This document shows, piece after piece, positions 1 to 11,808 of a DNA stretch of 64,000 nucleotides. Under the pieces are notes generated by a model. That model was not told where the DNA came from, did not search any database, and worked only from the letters and a program-made list of their open reading frames with translations. The position numbers and the translations under genes were made by a program. This DNA comes from Cerrena zonata. Its lineage: Eukaryota > Basidiomycota > Agaricomycetes > Polyporales > Cerrenaceae. Position 1 is the first letter of the stretch; each line of letters starts with the position of its first letter. The DNA lies in the NCBI GenBank assembly GCA_038087015.1, contig JASBNA010000005.1, forward strand, positions 1,116,001 through 1,180,000, written 5' to 3'.

Positions 1-2633
1 AAACGGAACTCTTCTGGGAACTTCGGCGTGCCGTCAGGATTATTCGTCTGAGGGTCGCTTCCTGAGATGAGGACTCTTCCGTCAGGTAGAAGCTACGCAA
101 GGCTTTGCTCAGTATAAGATGCATAAACAAACCTTCCAGGCTACTCACTGTAGCTTCCGAGTGATAGAGTCGAGCAACGATAGTCGTGCCGAGAATGGAG
201 ATGCGATGATGAACGGGTTGGCTAGGGTCGTAGAGAAGAGCCTGCAAGTTGGGCAAGTCGGCGAGATCGAATCCGGCTACACCTTGTTGCGCACCGTTGA
301 CGATGAGGTAAGTTCCATCGGGGAGTGCTAAGAAAAATTGTGTCAGCAGACTGGGAAGAATAGTAACCGGAAGGACGAACCAGCCATGCATGGCATGACA
401 CGCTTAGATGGCTATCAAATTACAATTAGGAGGTCAAGAAGATGAATGACGCATCAAACACCTTAACACATACCATACGCTCAAGAGTCCAAGTTGGGTT
501 GGGAGCCTCTGGGGCGATAGTAACACAGTTGTCGAGCGCCTCATGCGTAGGTTCTGTTGAGCCTCCACAGATCAATATCTCAAGAGGGTCAGTGTATGGT
601 GCATGCTGAGGAAGCAATACAGCAGTTCCTTCCATGGGGTATGTACGGCCAGCTATAAGATCCGTCACGGAACCAGGCATAGTAGGGAGGACTGAGATGG
701 TGTCAAAAGTTCTAGGGTTGAGAATACGGGCTTCGTTAAAGTAGCCTACGGCAAATATATGAACGTATAAGTAACAAGATAGGATTATGTTGCATCGACT
801 GACCAACAAAAATGTTTCCACTAGGAAGAACATGTAAAAATGGGTATAGGTTGTTGGGATCTGTGCGTTGTAACCAGTCCATGAACAGCCAAGTATCCCC
901 TCCCTCAGGAGTGGGCAGGATTTCTAGAGAAGGAACCGGAGCACCGTTACTTCCTTCCTCCCCGCCAACAACCAGAACGGAGCCATTCGGCATGACCAAA
1001 GAGCTAGGGTACCATCGTCCTTTCTACAAACCGTAAAATGATATCAATACATTAAGAGGTAACTGTAGAGGAAAGATGCATGCCTGAAGGCGGAGTTCCT
1101 TGGGGTTTTCTTCCCAATCATTAGTCCCATTAACACCAGGAGTTCCATCGGGAGCATACAAGGCGCACACCATATGTACTGTCGAGACTCCAGCCGCCAA
1201 CATTTAGTTGCCGAGCACCTTTATCCGGAAGGATAAGGCTGGCAGAGCAGAATACGTCCGAATGGACATGGAGTTCACGCCAAGCATGCTCAAAGTCATT
1301 TACAAGACTGAGATCGAGTTCATAAGCACCCGTCGAGTTAGGGAAACCGGTACCAAGCTTCTCGAGGAAGTTAACCTTGCCGTTGATACCAACTGTTGCT
1401 ACTAACGGTACGACCAGGCCTCCGATGAGAAACTATATTCACATCAAAATTGGGACCTAGGTATACCAAAGAGATAACTTACTTCGTAGCGTCCAGTATT
1501 CGAAGGTGTGTGCCAGACGTCAAGGCTTCCATTGAATGCATAGTACTACGTTCAAGTTTATTAGGATGACAGGTCGTATGTTGAGGTACAATACTCACAC
1601 TAAGAAGGTCCGGACCACCACAAAGATGAGCAGGATCCCCAGAGCAGGGTATCGAACAATCGATCTCAGGAGCTAATCCAGGGCTATTGTTTTGGGCATC
1701 TGAGACGTCACCGCAAAAACATTGAGAACCGAACTCGAGGCCTGCAGCGGGAAAACCGAAGGTTTGACATTGATTGATACAGTCTACAACTGTGTTGTTG
1801 GTCACCCAGTCCAATTGGTTCGGAAAGACTCGCGCATTGGTATCTCTATATCCATCAACGATCAGTTATATCGGAGAGAATGAGAATGAGATACATGTAC
1901 TCACTGTAAACATCCTTGATACGCCCAGCCATTTGGAAGACTCGTATTTTGAGGCGTAGGAACGGGAAATACAACAACATTACCCGTAGAAGTGTATACG
2001 GAGAGCCTATTCGGGCCACCACACGTCTCACTACAGGTGATATTGTCAGTGAGAAGCGTGCAGCACACAGTAGTGAGGATCAAAAAATTACTTTGGGTTG
2101 CCAATACAATTCATATTGCAGTCAGCTGCTTGACCGACGGTAGCCCCGTTAACGAGTGTATTTCCGCAGAAACATTGAACGCTAGTACGGGGTTAGTATT
2201 TCCTCCGTCGGATCCTATGCATCTGTAAATTGATAAATACCCGAATTCCGCCCCAGCAAGAGTGAAGCCTTGGGAACTACAACTGGCAATGCAATCTTCG
2301 ATAGTCAAATTTGGGTTATCGGGCAGCATTGTTGAGAAGACACGCCCGTGAAGCCATCTCTAATAGGGATAAGTCAGTCAATCAACACTGAAGAAATGGT
2401 GATAGAGGGATTCGACGAACACATAGCACGCCGCGAACTCCCATGGGGCCGGAATATCTCTAGCCGTGAAGGCAACCGGACCACCACTATCCTCCCCACT
2501 AAGGGAGCCGGTGTGAAATGCATGGATAATCTGTAGAAAATATGAGCAATTTCCACGTTAGGGGCGCAGGAGTAAGAGTCACATCAGGTGCAAATGATGC
2601 AAGAACTAGCAGTATAATCAGGAAGGATGCCAT
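1..2633 (-). CDS. WSC-domain copper radical oxidase (glyoxal oxidase family), 3' end outside window, one frame break
   Basis: Secreted copper radical oxidase that would oxidise aldehydes or alcohols to give H2O2. The start at 2633 opens a hydrophobic signal peptide (MASFLIILLVLASFA). Two cysteine-rich WSC domains follow (about 2480-2020 and 1940-1600), likely binding wall glycans. The oxidase domain then shows the cysteine of the Tyr-Cys cofactor (D-V-F-C-S-A, near 1240), its partner tyrosine (G-R-W-Y-P-S, near 1010) and the copper-ligand pair in A-R-L-Y-H-S-E-A (near 160). The last readable exon is L-L-P-D-G-R-V-L-I-S-G; the C-terminal histidine ligand and Greek-key domain lie beyond base 1. 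About ten short introns, including a GC-AG intron near 1022-1084. One extra base near 1159 separates G-V-R-L from Y-A-P-D-G-T-P-G and leads to an early stop if real. Family call is secure from the motifs; activity is uncertain because of the break. Confidence 0.85.
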
Positions 2634-4159
2634 CGTGTGCTGCAAGTGTTGCAGGGCGATGGAGGCTGAGGTTCAGGTGTTGAGTTGGGGGAGGCTTATG
2701 TACCCTACAGAAAGATCAGCTTTCGCGAAAACTACCGTAAACGGAAGAAAAGTGCAAGCATTGTTAGACAGAATATACCTCCGAAAGGACTTATTCAAGC
2801 GCCATCTCGACCTCTACAATCAGTTCTCGAATATGAACAGAGGAGCTTCTATATGTTCGACCTGAGCCGGCAACGACGGAGAGACAACTCGAACAGCACA
2901 CGCCAGTCATCATGAGTAAACGCCACCAGGTTGACGCTGTCAAACATCAGCAAGGTGCATATGCTGAGGACGTCACTTGGGTCATTTGGCCTGAAAGGAC
3001 ATACAGACATAAGGTGGCGAACTCTTCTGTGGCTGGGTCTATTCTGATATCTTGATATGTTAGAATGTACCTGGCGAAGAGGTGATAGGTTGGCGCAGAT
3101 ACCTTAGGCAGCTGCGTATATCTTTGTCGTGTAACGTATTGTGCCGCACTTCCCAGTCCGGCATAGAGTCAGGTCCTCGGGGACTATAGTCCCAGATTTC
3201 CCCTTGATAAAAAATTGGGTAATATGAGATTCTACACCAAGGATTGGTATGGGCTGCCAAGCACAAGTTCAGTGGACCTAAGAAGCACTATCTAGAGGGG
3301 AAAGCACGATACCTCCTGGTCCGACTTTGTCAGAAGAATTCATTAGTGAAGGTGCGATGGTGCACGCTATAGCCAACAGAGAATCAACACGGCGCTGTTC
3401 CTCGTAAAATAAAACCTTACGTCCACACCTTCCATGTTAATGTCAGCGACGTGTGATGACTTGAGGTACGGGGGAATCTTCATTAAAAATAGAAGACTAT
3501 TTCCGCCGTTGAATGTATCGGATGACTCTTTACCTGTCATGGAAAGGCGTTCAGGGAGAGGCTTCGCCTGAGAATATATAGGCCAGGGGTGTCCGGAGCA
3601 GTTGTATGGAAGAAGTACGATTAGTAAATAGGTGAGTAACACCAACGTGAACAACCCAGGGAGAACTTGAAGTTGTTCGGATGCATCTACATCCTCATTC
3701 TAACGGACTCAACTTGCATTCGGGGAGAGGGCGTGAAAACTTGTCGCGATCGGATTGGGCCGTACATATATCACTATGGCCGCCCGAAGTTTTATCGACT
3801 TGAGCGAGAATCGTTGGATCTGTAAAAGAAAGCTTAGTTGTTTGCTGGTATCAGCACCTAGTTCGACGTAAGCTGGAGTGGATCTTACATTCTAGAAGGT
3901 GTACCGTATTCCCGAACATGCTTAAGTACATCTCGGTTCACTGAGACCCCACTGCCCCATACATCTGAATCTGCTTTAAGACCACGACACGGAGACGGTC
4001 AAAGGGAATAGGATGTCCGTAAATTATAGTCTATCAAGGGACTCGAGCCATCTAAGATAAGTCAACTAGAATACATTTCAGCACACACTCGAGGTCCGAA
4101 TATCAAACTCATCCACTTATACCACACACGTCTGAGCGCATATACGCATAACAAATCCT
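2634..4159. other. Gene-poor interval with a possible degenerate minus-strand exon set
   Basis: No gene could be modelled with confidence. On the minus strand, 3654-3430 encodes a hydrophobic stretch (L-V-L-L-T-Y-L-L-I-V-L-L-P-Y) followed by a polar tail that meets a good GTAAGG donor, and 3266-3060 stays open with an N-P-W-C-R-I-S motif that faintly echoes the E-P-W-C-R-T-I-C of the next gene. No ATG fits the first piece and the phases do not join cleanly, so this may be a relic or noise. The rest (2634-3050, 3660-4159) shows nothing I recognise. Confidence 0.25.
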
Positions 4160-5300
4160 TCACTTTTCCTCTTCGTTCCCTCCGCTACTCTGCGTCCACA
4201 GCTCCCACACTTTCTTACATACATTCTGCGCGAGTATGAATGGTTCTTGTGTGATCGACTTCTCGGCTATCCGGCCGATCAGTCTGGCTTGGTGTCCGTC
4301 TTCGATGGATTTCCATGTTTTGGATAGGACTCTTTGGGCGGGGCCGAGAGCTTTCTCGAATGGAGGCTCGAACGGAGGGGGTAGGTGGATGAGGAGGGAG
4401 TCGGCCCTGTATAAATGCATGGGTAAATGAACGCAGAGGGACGAGATCGGGAGCACTTACACATGGTCTGGAGGCGGGAGAATCATCTCAGCATCTACAT
4501 GTTGTTGGGCCAGTTCTGTAGCATTGGGTTGGTTTCTCGAGTCTTGTCGGCTGATACCACTCTGAGAGCCAGGTGGCGGTGGAGAGGGTAGGGACGGCGA
4601 GGACCCGGACGAGGGACTACGCCCGGAATGAGGCGGCGGTGGAGCTTGTTCTTGTCTCTTGTTCCACGCAGCCTGTGCTCTTGATTTGTATTCATACCAC
4701 TCGGTCTGAGCCTCCAAATCCTGCAGCATAAGATCCAACTTCTCTTGAGCACCCCATCGACTCTTACTCATCCACATGTACCATCCTTCCTCCCAGTACC
4801 TAGTCGGCCGATTTGACGAGCCTGAGTCTTGTACTTGGTTGTTGACGGTACCATCAGTGTTTGAATGTGGGGGATGGTCTGCAATGGATACCCAAGGGAA
4901 GAATCGGAGTGATTTCTGACCTTCGGGCGGTAATGGGTACTTCATATCGACAACTTTAACACCATCGGTGTCGCTTGGATCGTAAGACATGTAATGTCTT
5001 TTCATTTCATGTTCGAAGACCTTGCGAAGGCAGATTGTGCGACACCACGGTTCGGCTCCGTTGATTCGACCGCCGACACTTTGTGAGCAGTACGTGAAGC
5101 AGCGTTCATCTACTCGTGGCGAACCTTTGCCTATGACCAAATCCAAATGAGCCAACGTGGAGATTATAATACTAAACATAAAAGTACGCACTGGGCGGTG
5201 GCCTCAGTATTCTGATCGAGGGTAGCTTGTTAGCAAGTAATGTCCCAACGCCAGATTCGGGGTTGGAGGGACCAGCTTCCGAAGAGGATCTGGATGCCAT
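4160..5300 (-). CDS. Twin Cx3C-motif protein of unknown function, 341 aa, three exons
   Basis: Exons 5300-5192, 5130-4461 and 4406-4160 join in phase to give 341 residues. I chose the ATG at 5300 because it gives a phase-perfect splice; the 244-codon ORF starting at 5191 begins inside the first intron. Near the N-terminus lie C47-x3-C51 and C66-x3-C70, separated by 14 residues, around R-I-N-G-A-E-P-W. A low-complexity Pro/Ser-rich segment sits near residues 215-255, and the C-terminus (from A-D-S-L-L-I-H-L) looks helical. No transmembrane helix or classical signal is evident. Twin Cx3C with this spacing is how small-Tim-type mitochondrial intermembrane-space proteins are recognised by Mia40, but this protein is much larger and does not otherwise look like a Tim. 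Function unknown; gene structure fairly certain. Confidence 0.75.
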
Positions 5301-6558
5301 CGTATGAGAGGTGGCTAGGTCGTATGTTTAAAAAAGAGCGTGGTCGCAGTTAGTGGTATGTACTGAGACTGGTCCAGAAGAAAGTTGCAGGTCAAGGCAA
5401 GGTGTAAACAGTCACCAACTCGGCATGCGTATCAACTCGGAGATAAGATTACACATCTCCGCCCCAATGCCTACGGATTGATCTAGGCGCCTGGAATTCA
5501 CTATCCAGGTTCAAAACATTCAACTTGTGCTTTAGTTATTTATTGTGTCTGGAGTATATCGATGTGGTTACTTGGTGGATTCTGAGGATAGAATATCCAC
5601 CTTGGCTTGTCATCTCTTGCCATGCACCATGATCCACTAACAAAACTCAATTGTGTTTGGACTCAGTATATCTTAGAAGAATTTGACCTAACAACAGGCT
5701 CTTACTTACGACGAAGTCCGATCCCTTGCACCAGCAGTATCACCTCGACGTAACCACTGTCGCAATGTAACCAATATCCTTCCTTTCGCATTTACTGTAA
5801 TCGCCCTCGTCACCTTCGTCACGTCAAGGTCTGCAAACCATCTTCCCCTTATACACGTGGAAAACGGTATCATCAACTCTCTCACCACCATAACCACTCA
5901 TAGCCATCTTTTCAACCCTCTGATCATGCCGCTTATTTCTTAGAACGATTATGCAGGATCATGCTTTGATTTGAGGTGATTTCTTACACCTTTATCCTCA
6001 CCACGCTCCGGTGCCGACTGTTGCCCAATTGATCGACTGTGGACATGATATCATGGCTTTCTGATCACCGCGCCACGGACCCAGGCACATCCTTCCTGCT
6101 CGGTATTCAACACGCTCCGCTATGGACACGACACTACCTCTGGCAGAGGTTATATCTACGACAGGCTTGTCTAAAGTAAAAGGGCACAACATCCCAGTGT
6201 ACTTTAATCAACTTCGTACTTTGGGGTTCCATTTTTCTACGTAATTATCACCACTTCGCATCGAGGGCAACGCAGATACCAACAGGGCTGCTTCTGCAAA
6301 GTCGAAACCTGATATGGCGGCTATTTAGCTCATCCTGGGCTCACTATCCGCAGATTCCGTACTCTCGTACACATATCTTTGACGGAATGAGTGGACATAC
6401 GGGAGACATATGGAGCCTCCCGTTGTACAAATACCACGATCAATCAATGTTGCTCCCAACCACGCCTCGTCGCGGTCCATTGGGGATCCTCTTTGGTAAG
6501 GAGGAGGCTTGAACAAAGATCTGTCGCTTCAATTCTGTCCCCCCCTTCAACCCTAGCC
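5301..6558. other. Intergenic, no gene seen
   Basis: Divergent upstream region between the twin-Cx3C gene (minus) and the first membrane-protein gene (plus). Only short unsupported ORFs on either strand; it presumably holds both promoters. A pyrimidine-rich tract lies just upstream of the start at 6559. Confidence 0.5.
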
Positions 6559-7828
6559 ATGATGGACGGCGATTTTCCTTCCCACCCTCCTTTTAGTGCA
6601 CCTAGAGGAAAGTCGTTTCCGGAGATTTTGAGGGAAGTACAAGCAGCTAACTACTTGGTCACGGCTATTGCAACGGTCAGTTACCAACTACCGACCCTGA
6701 ACGGTTAGTATATGCTAATAGTGCCAACCTTTTATAGGCGTGGTACTACGATTTAATCATCACCATACCTGAGGATGTAAGCCTGTTCCATGGAAGACGC
6801 TTTACCATCCCCGATCTCACCTATACTGCGTCAAAGTACGTCATATTGTGTTTCCAGACTCTGATATAATCTGACTCATTAAACTTGTATGAATTTTAGG
6901 GTTTTAACACTTACCTGGACGACTTTGGCAGTTGCATTTATAGGTATTGTCAACACTCAAACATGAGTTTTCTTCTCCATCCGCTCATACGCATTTTAGC
7001 TATGCCCGCCTCCAACTTGGATTGTCATATCGTATTGCAGGCAACAGCCTGGCTCGTGGCGGTAGCGACTCCCCTCAATGCCTTTCTCTTCTTGATCCGA
7101 GTCGTCGGAATATTCAGAGGAAATCGAGCCATGGTCTATATCTTCTGTGGGTTGTGGTTGAGCACTTGGTCGTCCTTTGTCATCCCTGTTAGCTTCAACG
7201 TCAATGAGAACCCTCGCAACGCAATCTGTCTGGCAACCGAAACCAAGCCCTATGGTGCTGCAGGCTTTTGCGTCGTTCTCCTTTTCGACACGGCCGTTTT
7301 TGTCGCGATATCGTTAAAAGTGACATCTTTCGGCATGAATCACTCGTGGAGGGAGAGGTTCAGGATATTCTTCACGGGACAAGAGACGGGGTATATCTCA
7401 AGAACCTTACTGCGCTCCGGACAACTATACTATCTGTGAGTTCGCTATCTAAGTGCTGCAACAAACAACTGATCGATGGTTTTTCTATTATTGGTAGTTC
7501 CGTCATTGGGCTACATGTCGTAATCGTCATTGCATTGGTCGACAACACCACTCCCACAACCGTTCCGCGCAGTGCTCATTGTCGCTACAGTCGCTCTTCA
7601 CAACTTGATGGCATGCAAAGTGTACCGACTGCTGAAGTTCGACTTGATAGATATCGTCTCTTCTCCTTTATTGGAAGCGAAGAATATGACCATAACGTCA
7701 TGCCCGATTTCGCAGTGCGAGAGGACTCCAATGATGCCTCGGTCATTTATCTGCATACGGTTCCTCGTAACGGTGGCTCCGAAGACCTACATTCTCCTAT
7801 GGAGTTCTACACAGATCGGCACAAGTGA
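6559..7828 (+). CDS. DUF6533-like multi-pass membrane protein, tandem copy 1, with an out-of-frame patch
   Basis: First of three tandem paralogues. Exons 6559-6675, 6738-6835, 6900-6943 (44 nt), 7000-7435 and about 7498-7828. The N-terminal motif (A-W-Y-Y-D-L-I-I-T-I-P-E-D) and about seven hydrophobic helices fit the basidiomycete DUF6533 type, a receptor-like family of unknown function. The conserved seventh-helix tail (A-L-H-N-L-M-A-C-K-V-Y-R-L-L-K-F, about 7582-7640) is present but lies one base out of frame with the start of the last exon: there is a surplus base around 7541-7560. The spliced frame stays open past this motif to a stop at 7826-7828, and its end (M-P-D-F-A-V) resembles the tails of copies 2 and 3, so a second compensating change near 7650-7690 is likely. 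Either a decayed gene or a sequence error. Confidence 0.75.
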
Positions 7829-8811
7829 TATACTAGTAGGACTAGTTGAAGTGGACTCCTGGGCCACGACTAAACAAAACAGCTAGGTCAGTCTATCGTA
7901 TCCCGCTCGCACCAAGGAGACCGATTCTGATTGTGTGCAGTTTCTAGGAATTCTCCCGAGCAATATCCTGCTTCGAAGCTCTACGTCATGGACCCATACA
8001 ACCGTATGACATCAGTACATCCTCCACACATCGTGTGCAGATCATCGATCAATGGGGGTTTCCAGACTTTCTTCGTTTTCGTTCAAGCCTCCAGTCTAAT
8101 GGTCGGTCGGTCTGGGCCACCCTTGCAGGGTGCGCGAGGACTACGTAGGGAGACTAGCCAAGATGATAGATTAAGGTTCACGATGGGTTAGTGCCATATG
8201 GATACAGACACCAATTTTCTGATCTTGTCTCGGGCGGTCAGGACCCAGACTGTCAGAGATGGTTACGTGGTACCTCGATCGCACACATGTACAACCAATA
8301 CACAAATGTATTTGTATTACTCATCTCTTTGCTCAACGTGATCCATTGTACAAAGAAATCTGTGTTTGACTTGGAAGACAAGCAATAGTAGCTGTGGTAC
8401 TAGTTAGTAGGTGGTGAGTGGAAGTGATATCCGATGCCTATGACAAGTTTGTTGAGTAAACATTACGACAGGTCCCTCCGTTTCCCTGACTTTCGCTTCC
8501 ATTCGAACACCCTGAATACTCAGTTGCAATCGCAACCGGTCTGTAGTCGCTCTAGACCAATTGGAGCTTTTAGCGGCGCGCTTGCGGAGGCAAATCAATA
8601 CTTCAATTTTCTCGGTTAGCATGGCTTCTTCTGACTATACTTATTATAAACTCAAACCACAACAAAGCCAAGCACAGAGTCTGAGTTTGATAATCTCCGC
8701 CATGAGAGAAGGCTACGATTGCGGTTGTTCAAGTTGAACCCTTACCACTGTGAAGTGCTCTACCACTCCGACAGACGTTACGAGCGTCCATGCTTCGGCA
8801 GCTCTTGCTGC
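7829..8811. other. Intergenic between membrane-protein copies 1 and 2
   Basis: Nothing recognisable; only short ORFs without similarity to the flanking genes. The spacer is about as long as the other spacers of the triplet. Confidence 0.5.
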
Positions 8812-10020
8812 ATGACTTCGTCTTCCGATGTTGCTACTTTTCTTGGGTCAAGATCCGAAACTAGAGTTGAACTTGCTTTCCAGTCTCAACATGCGCAGTT
8901 CGCGATGGTAGCTGTTATATCGGTATGTAACAATTAGATTGTTATCATCGGGAATGATCAGAGCTGATACCAGCGACTGTTTTTCAGGCATGGGTTTGGG
9001 ACGTTCTAATTTCAATGCCCGAGGAATTTCTTATAGTTAGCTTCACCATTCCTGACCTCACATACATGGTCGCTAGGTGAGTGAAAACACGACTCAGGTC
9101 TATAATGCGACTTATCAATACAACAACCCGTTAGGACCGTCACACTCCTTTTTCTGATCGTAGCTGTTATATTTTCAGGTATTGCCGTTCTAACCCGTAA
9201 TTCAGGCCGCTTGTCTAACATGATCGACAGTAATTCCTGCCACTAATGTCAACTGTCACTCTCTCATGAGCATGGCTGGCTGGCTCTTGGCAGTAGCCAC
9301 TCCTTGCAACGCTTTACTTTTCCTCATCCGAATCCTAGGAATTTTTCGGGGATGTTACCGTGTTACCATCCCATTCACCCTCCTATGGATGTCCACTTTC
9401 ACGTGCATTCTAACTCCTCTCACCTTCAAGGGAGAAAACTTACTTCTGGTCAATCGAGGCTGCCTTATGACTGAGGGCGGGTCACTTGCTGCTGTCGGGT
9501 TCATGAGCGTGTTGCTTTTCGACAGCATGGTCTTCGCTGCCATTTCGTGGAAAGTGTTGGACATCAACCTAGCTAGGGGCTGGCGAGACCGAATTAGGCT
9601 ATTCTTCGGCGGGGAAACAGACACTCTTGGTTATATTTCAAAAATCTTACTGCAAAGCGGCCAAATCTACTACCTGTACGTCAGTAAGAATGATGCTGAG
9701 ACAACAATAGCTCACGGCTGGCTGAACATTATAGGGCTATAATCGGAGTTCATATCCTCATCATTGTCGTCTTACTTATAACTACTGTGCCGCCGGTCTA
9801 TCGCGGTATCCTCGCTGTTCCTACGGTGGCACTGCACAACATGATGGCCTGCCGTGTTTTTAGGCTTCTAAAATTTGGCGTCATCCATAATCTCCCGTCC
9901 TTTACAGATAATACCCGAAGTCAAATCCCAGAGTTCATAGTCATGAACACGTTCTCTAGCTCCGATCAGGACATGGACCATACACGGCCCGCTCCAATAC
10001 CTTTGCATGATGTACCATAA
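8812..10020 (+). CDS. DUF6533-like multi-pass membrane protein, tandem copy 2 (intact, 324 aa)
   Basis: Exons 8812-8922, 8988-9076, 9135-9178 (44 nt), 9231-9675 and 9735-10020 join in phase to 324 residues; this is the only fully readable member of the triplet. The N-terminus has A-W-V-W-D-V-L-I-S-M-P-E-E, typical of the DUF6533 signature (a W-D pair then P-E-E), followed by F-T-I-P-D-L-T-Y. The middle carries hydrophobic helices such as W-L-L-A-V-A-T-P-C-N-A-L-L-F-L-I-R, and the last helix ends in A-L-H-N-M-M-A-C-R-V-F-R-L-L-K-F, then a polar cytoplasmic-type tail. Splice positions and phases match copies 1 and 3. Members of this family are abundant in mushroom genomes and uncharacterised; a sensory or signalling role is often assumed but not shown here. 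Confidence 0.85.
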
Positions 10021-10647
10021 TTTTCTCTCGGCATGCACTGTCATGGAATCCGTGCATAATACTAATACAGACTAATATTTGCAAGACTTAAACGTGAGTA
10101 GGGTGCCTACATTTCTGAAACATCGGATCGACTTTGGTCGCCGATATGACCTGCCACCCGTTGTGTATTGGTTTGCCGTTAAACAATTCGTTGCCATACA
10201 GTACTGAAACTTTCTATCAGGAGTCCTTCGCAACAGGAGGAAGCCCCAATGTGACTATGCATCACCATCAATGAATTTAAACATTCGGTTTCTTCGTCAG
10301 TATGGCGGATCTGACGACGTCAGTCCAGTATTAGGCCGATCCTTGGTGACACGGAGGTTACACTAAATTGTGCGATTAATTTTGTTATGTGCGGCACCGG
10401 TCTTGCACGCATACCAGCATCTACTATTGCCGAGGAAGGTCTTCAATTGGACGCTCAAAATTGCGTGTGACGAAGTTTTAAATGGATCTCTAACATGATT
10501 AGCTTTATGGGGAACGAACTCTCCGCTCCTGTCACCAAAGCTATATCTGCTATGCGCTGTTCCTCAAGATGAACTTTGAGATGCGTGATTCCTATATAAC
10601 GCCGGTACCTCGACAACTTGCCGTCCCACTCCCTTTGGTACCAGTCA
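10021..10647. other. Intergenic between membrane-protein copies 2 and 3
   Basis: No gene seen. Short ORFs only. Confidence 0.5.
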
Positions 10648-11808
10648 ATGTCTTCACCTTTCGAGCCAGGCTCCAAATCGGTAGAGCTTGAGCTGACTTT
10701 GCAGGCGCAGCGTGCGGAATATGCTACAGTTGCCCTTGCTGTGGTTCGCGTCCCCTACCTTCCATAACTAAGTTCAAAGCTAACGATGATTTCTAATATG
10801 ATTTTAGCTATGGTTGTGGGATCTTCTGATTTCCGCTCCAGAAGAACTTTTCATGATAAGCGGTGTTTTCCTTGCCATCCCGAACTTTGGCGTACGCTCT
10901 AGCCAGGTAGGTTAAGACAATATGTCCTAGTTTTGTCCTAACTAATACATAAATCTAGGATAGTGACGTTTAGCTTTCTGGCTGTAACCGTGGTATTCAC
11001 AGGTACCAATTCGGTCTTCTCATCTATTTTTCCCTCCCTAACGTAGCCTACAGTTGCCCCAGCAAATAGGGTGGACTGTCATTCTCTATTGCAGGCAGCT
11101 GCCTGGCTCCTAGCATTTTCGACACCTTGTAACGCCCTCTTGTTCCTCATCAGGATCCGGGGCATCTTCCTTCATTCACCCAAGATCACATGGATATTTG
11201 CATTATTATGGTCGACAACCTTTGCTTCAATCCTCACTCCCTTGAATTTCATCGGAGGCCAATTTGTACTCGCCAATCGAATCTGCCTCGTCGAAGAAAC
11301 AAGAGTATGGGCCGCAATAGGCTTCATCACCGTTCTCATATTTGACACCGCGGTCTTTGTGACTATTTCTATCAAGGTGTTGTCAACGAACATGGCGGAA
11401 ACTTGGGGAGAACGCGCCAGAATATTCTTTGGCAGGAAACATCTCGGTCGTCTCTCAAAAGTGCTTCTGCACTCTGGCCAACAGTTTTACCTGTGAGTCG
11501 ATACAGCCCTCATCTAGACCATCTAACTTACGCCATGATTGTCTGATTCAAGTGTTACAATAGGGGTTCACTTGTTAATCATCGCGACTCTGCTAATACC
11601 GGGCATCCCATCACCATATCGTGGAACATTGGCTGTAGTCACAGGGACGTTTCACAACATAATGGCTTGCAGGGTATTCAAGCTTCTGAAGTTCGGTCTG
11701 ATGGATGATGTGCCATATTGTGTTGTTCAAACTCAGAGTCAACTAAGCCTACCCCAGTTCATGAGTTTAGACTCTAGCTTCACACGGACAAACTTGGACC
11801 GCGCATAG
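10648..11808 (+). CDS. DUF6533-like multi-pass membrane protein, tandem copy 3, frame-broken in exon 2
   Basis: Exons 10648-10743, 10808-10906, 10959-11002 (44 nt), 11054-11492 and 11553-11808. Exon 2 begins L-W-L-W-D-L-L-I-S-A-P-E-E in one frame but its second half (F-S-L-P-S-R-T-L-A-Y-A-L-A-R), which aligns with F-T-I-P-D-L-T-Y-M-V-A-R of copy 2, is one base out. Exon 2 is 99 nt, so it enters exon 3 in phase 0 and hits TAG within five codons; copies 1 and 2 enter exon 3 in phase 2. The surplus base lies near 10861. Everything downstream is intact and ends at 11808 with the C-R-V-F-K-L-L-K-F tail. Probably a recent pseudogene unless the base is a sequencing error. Confidence 0.8.
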
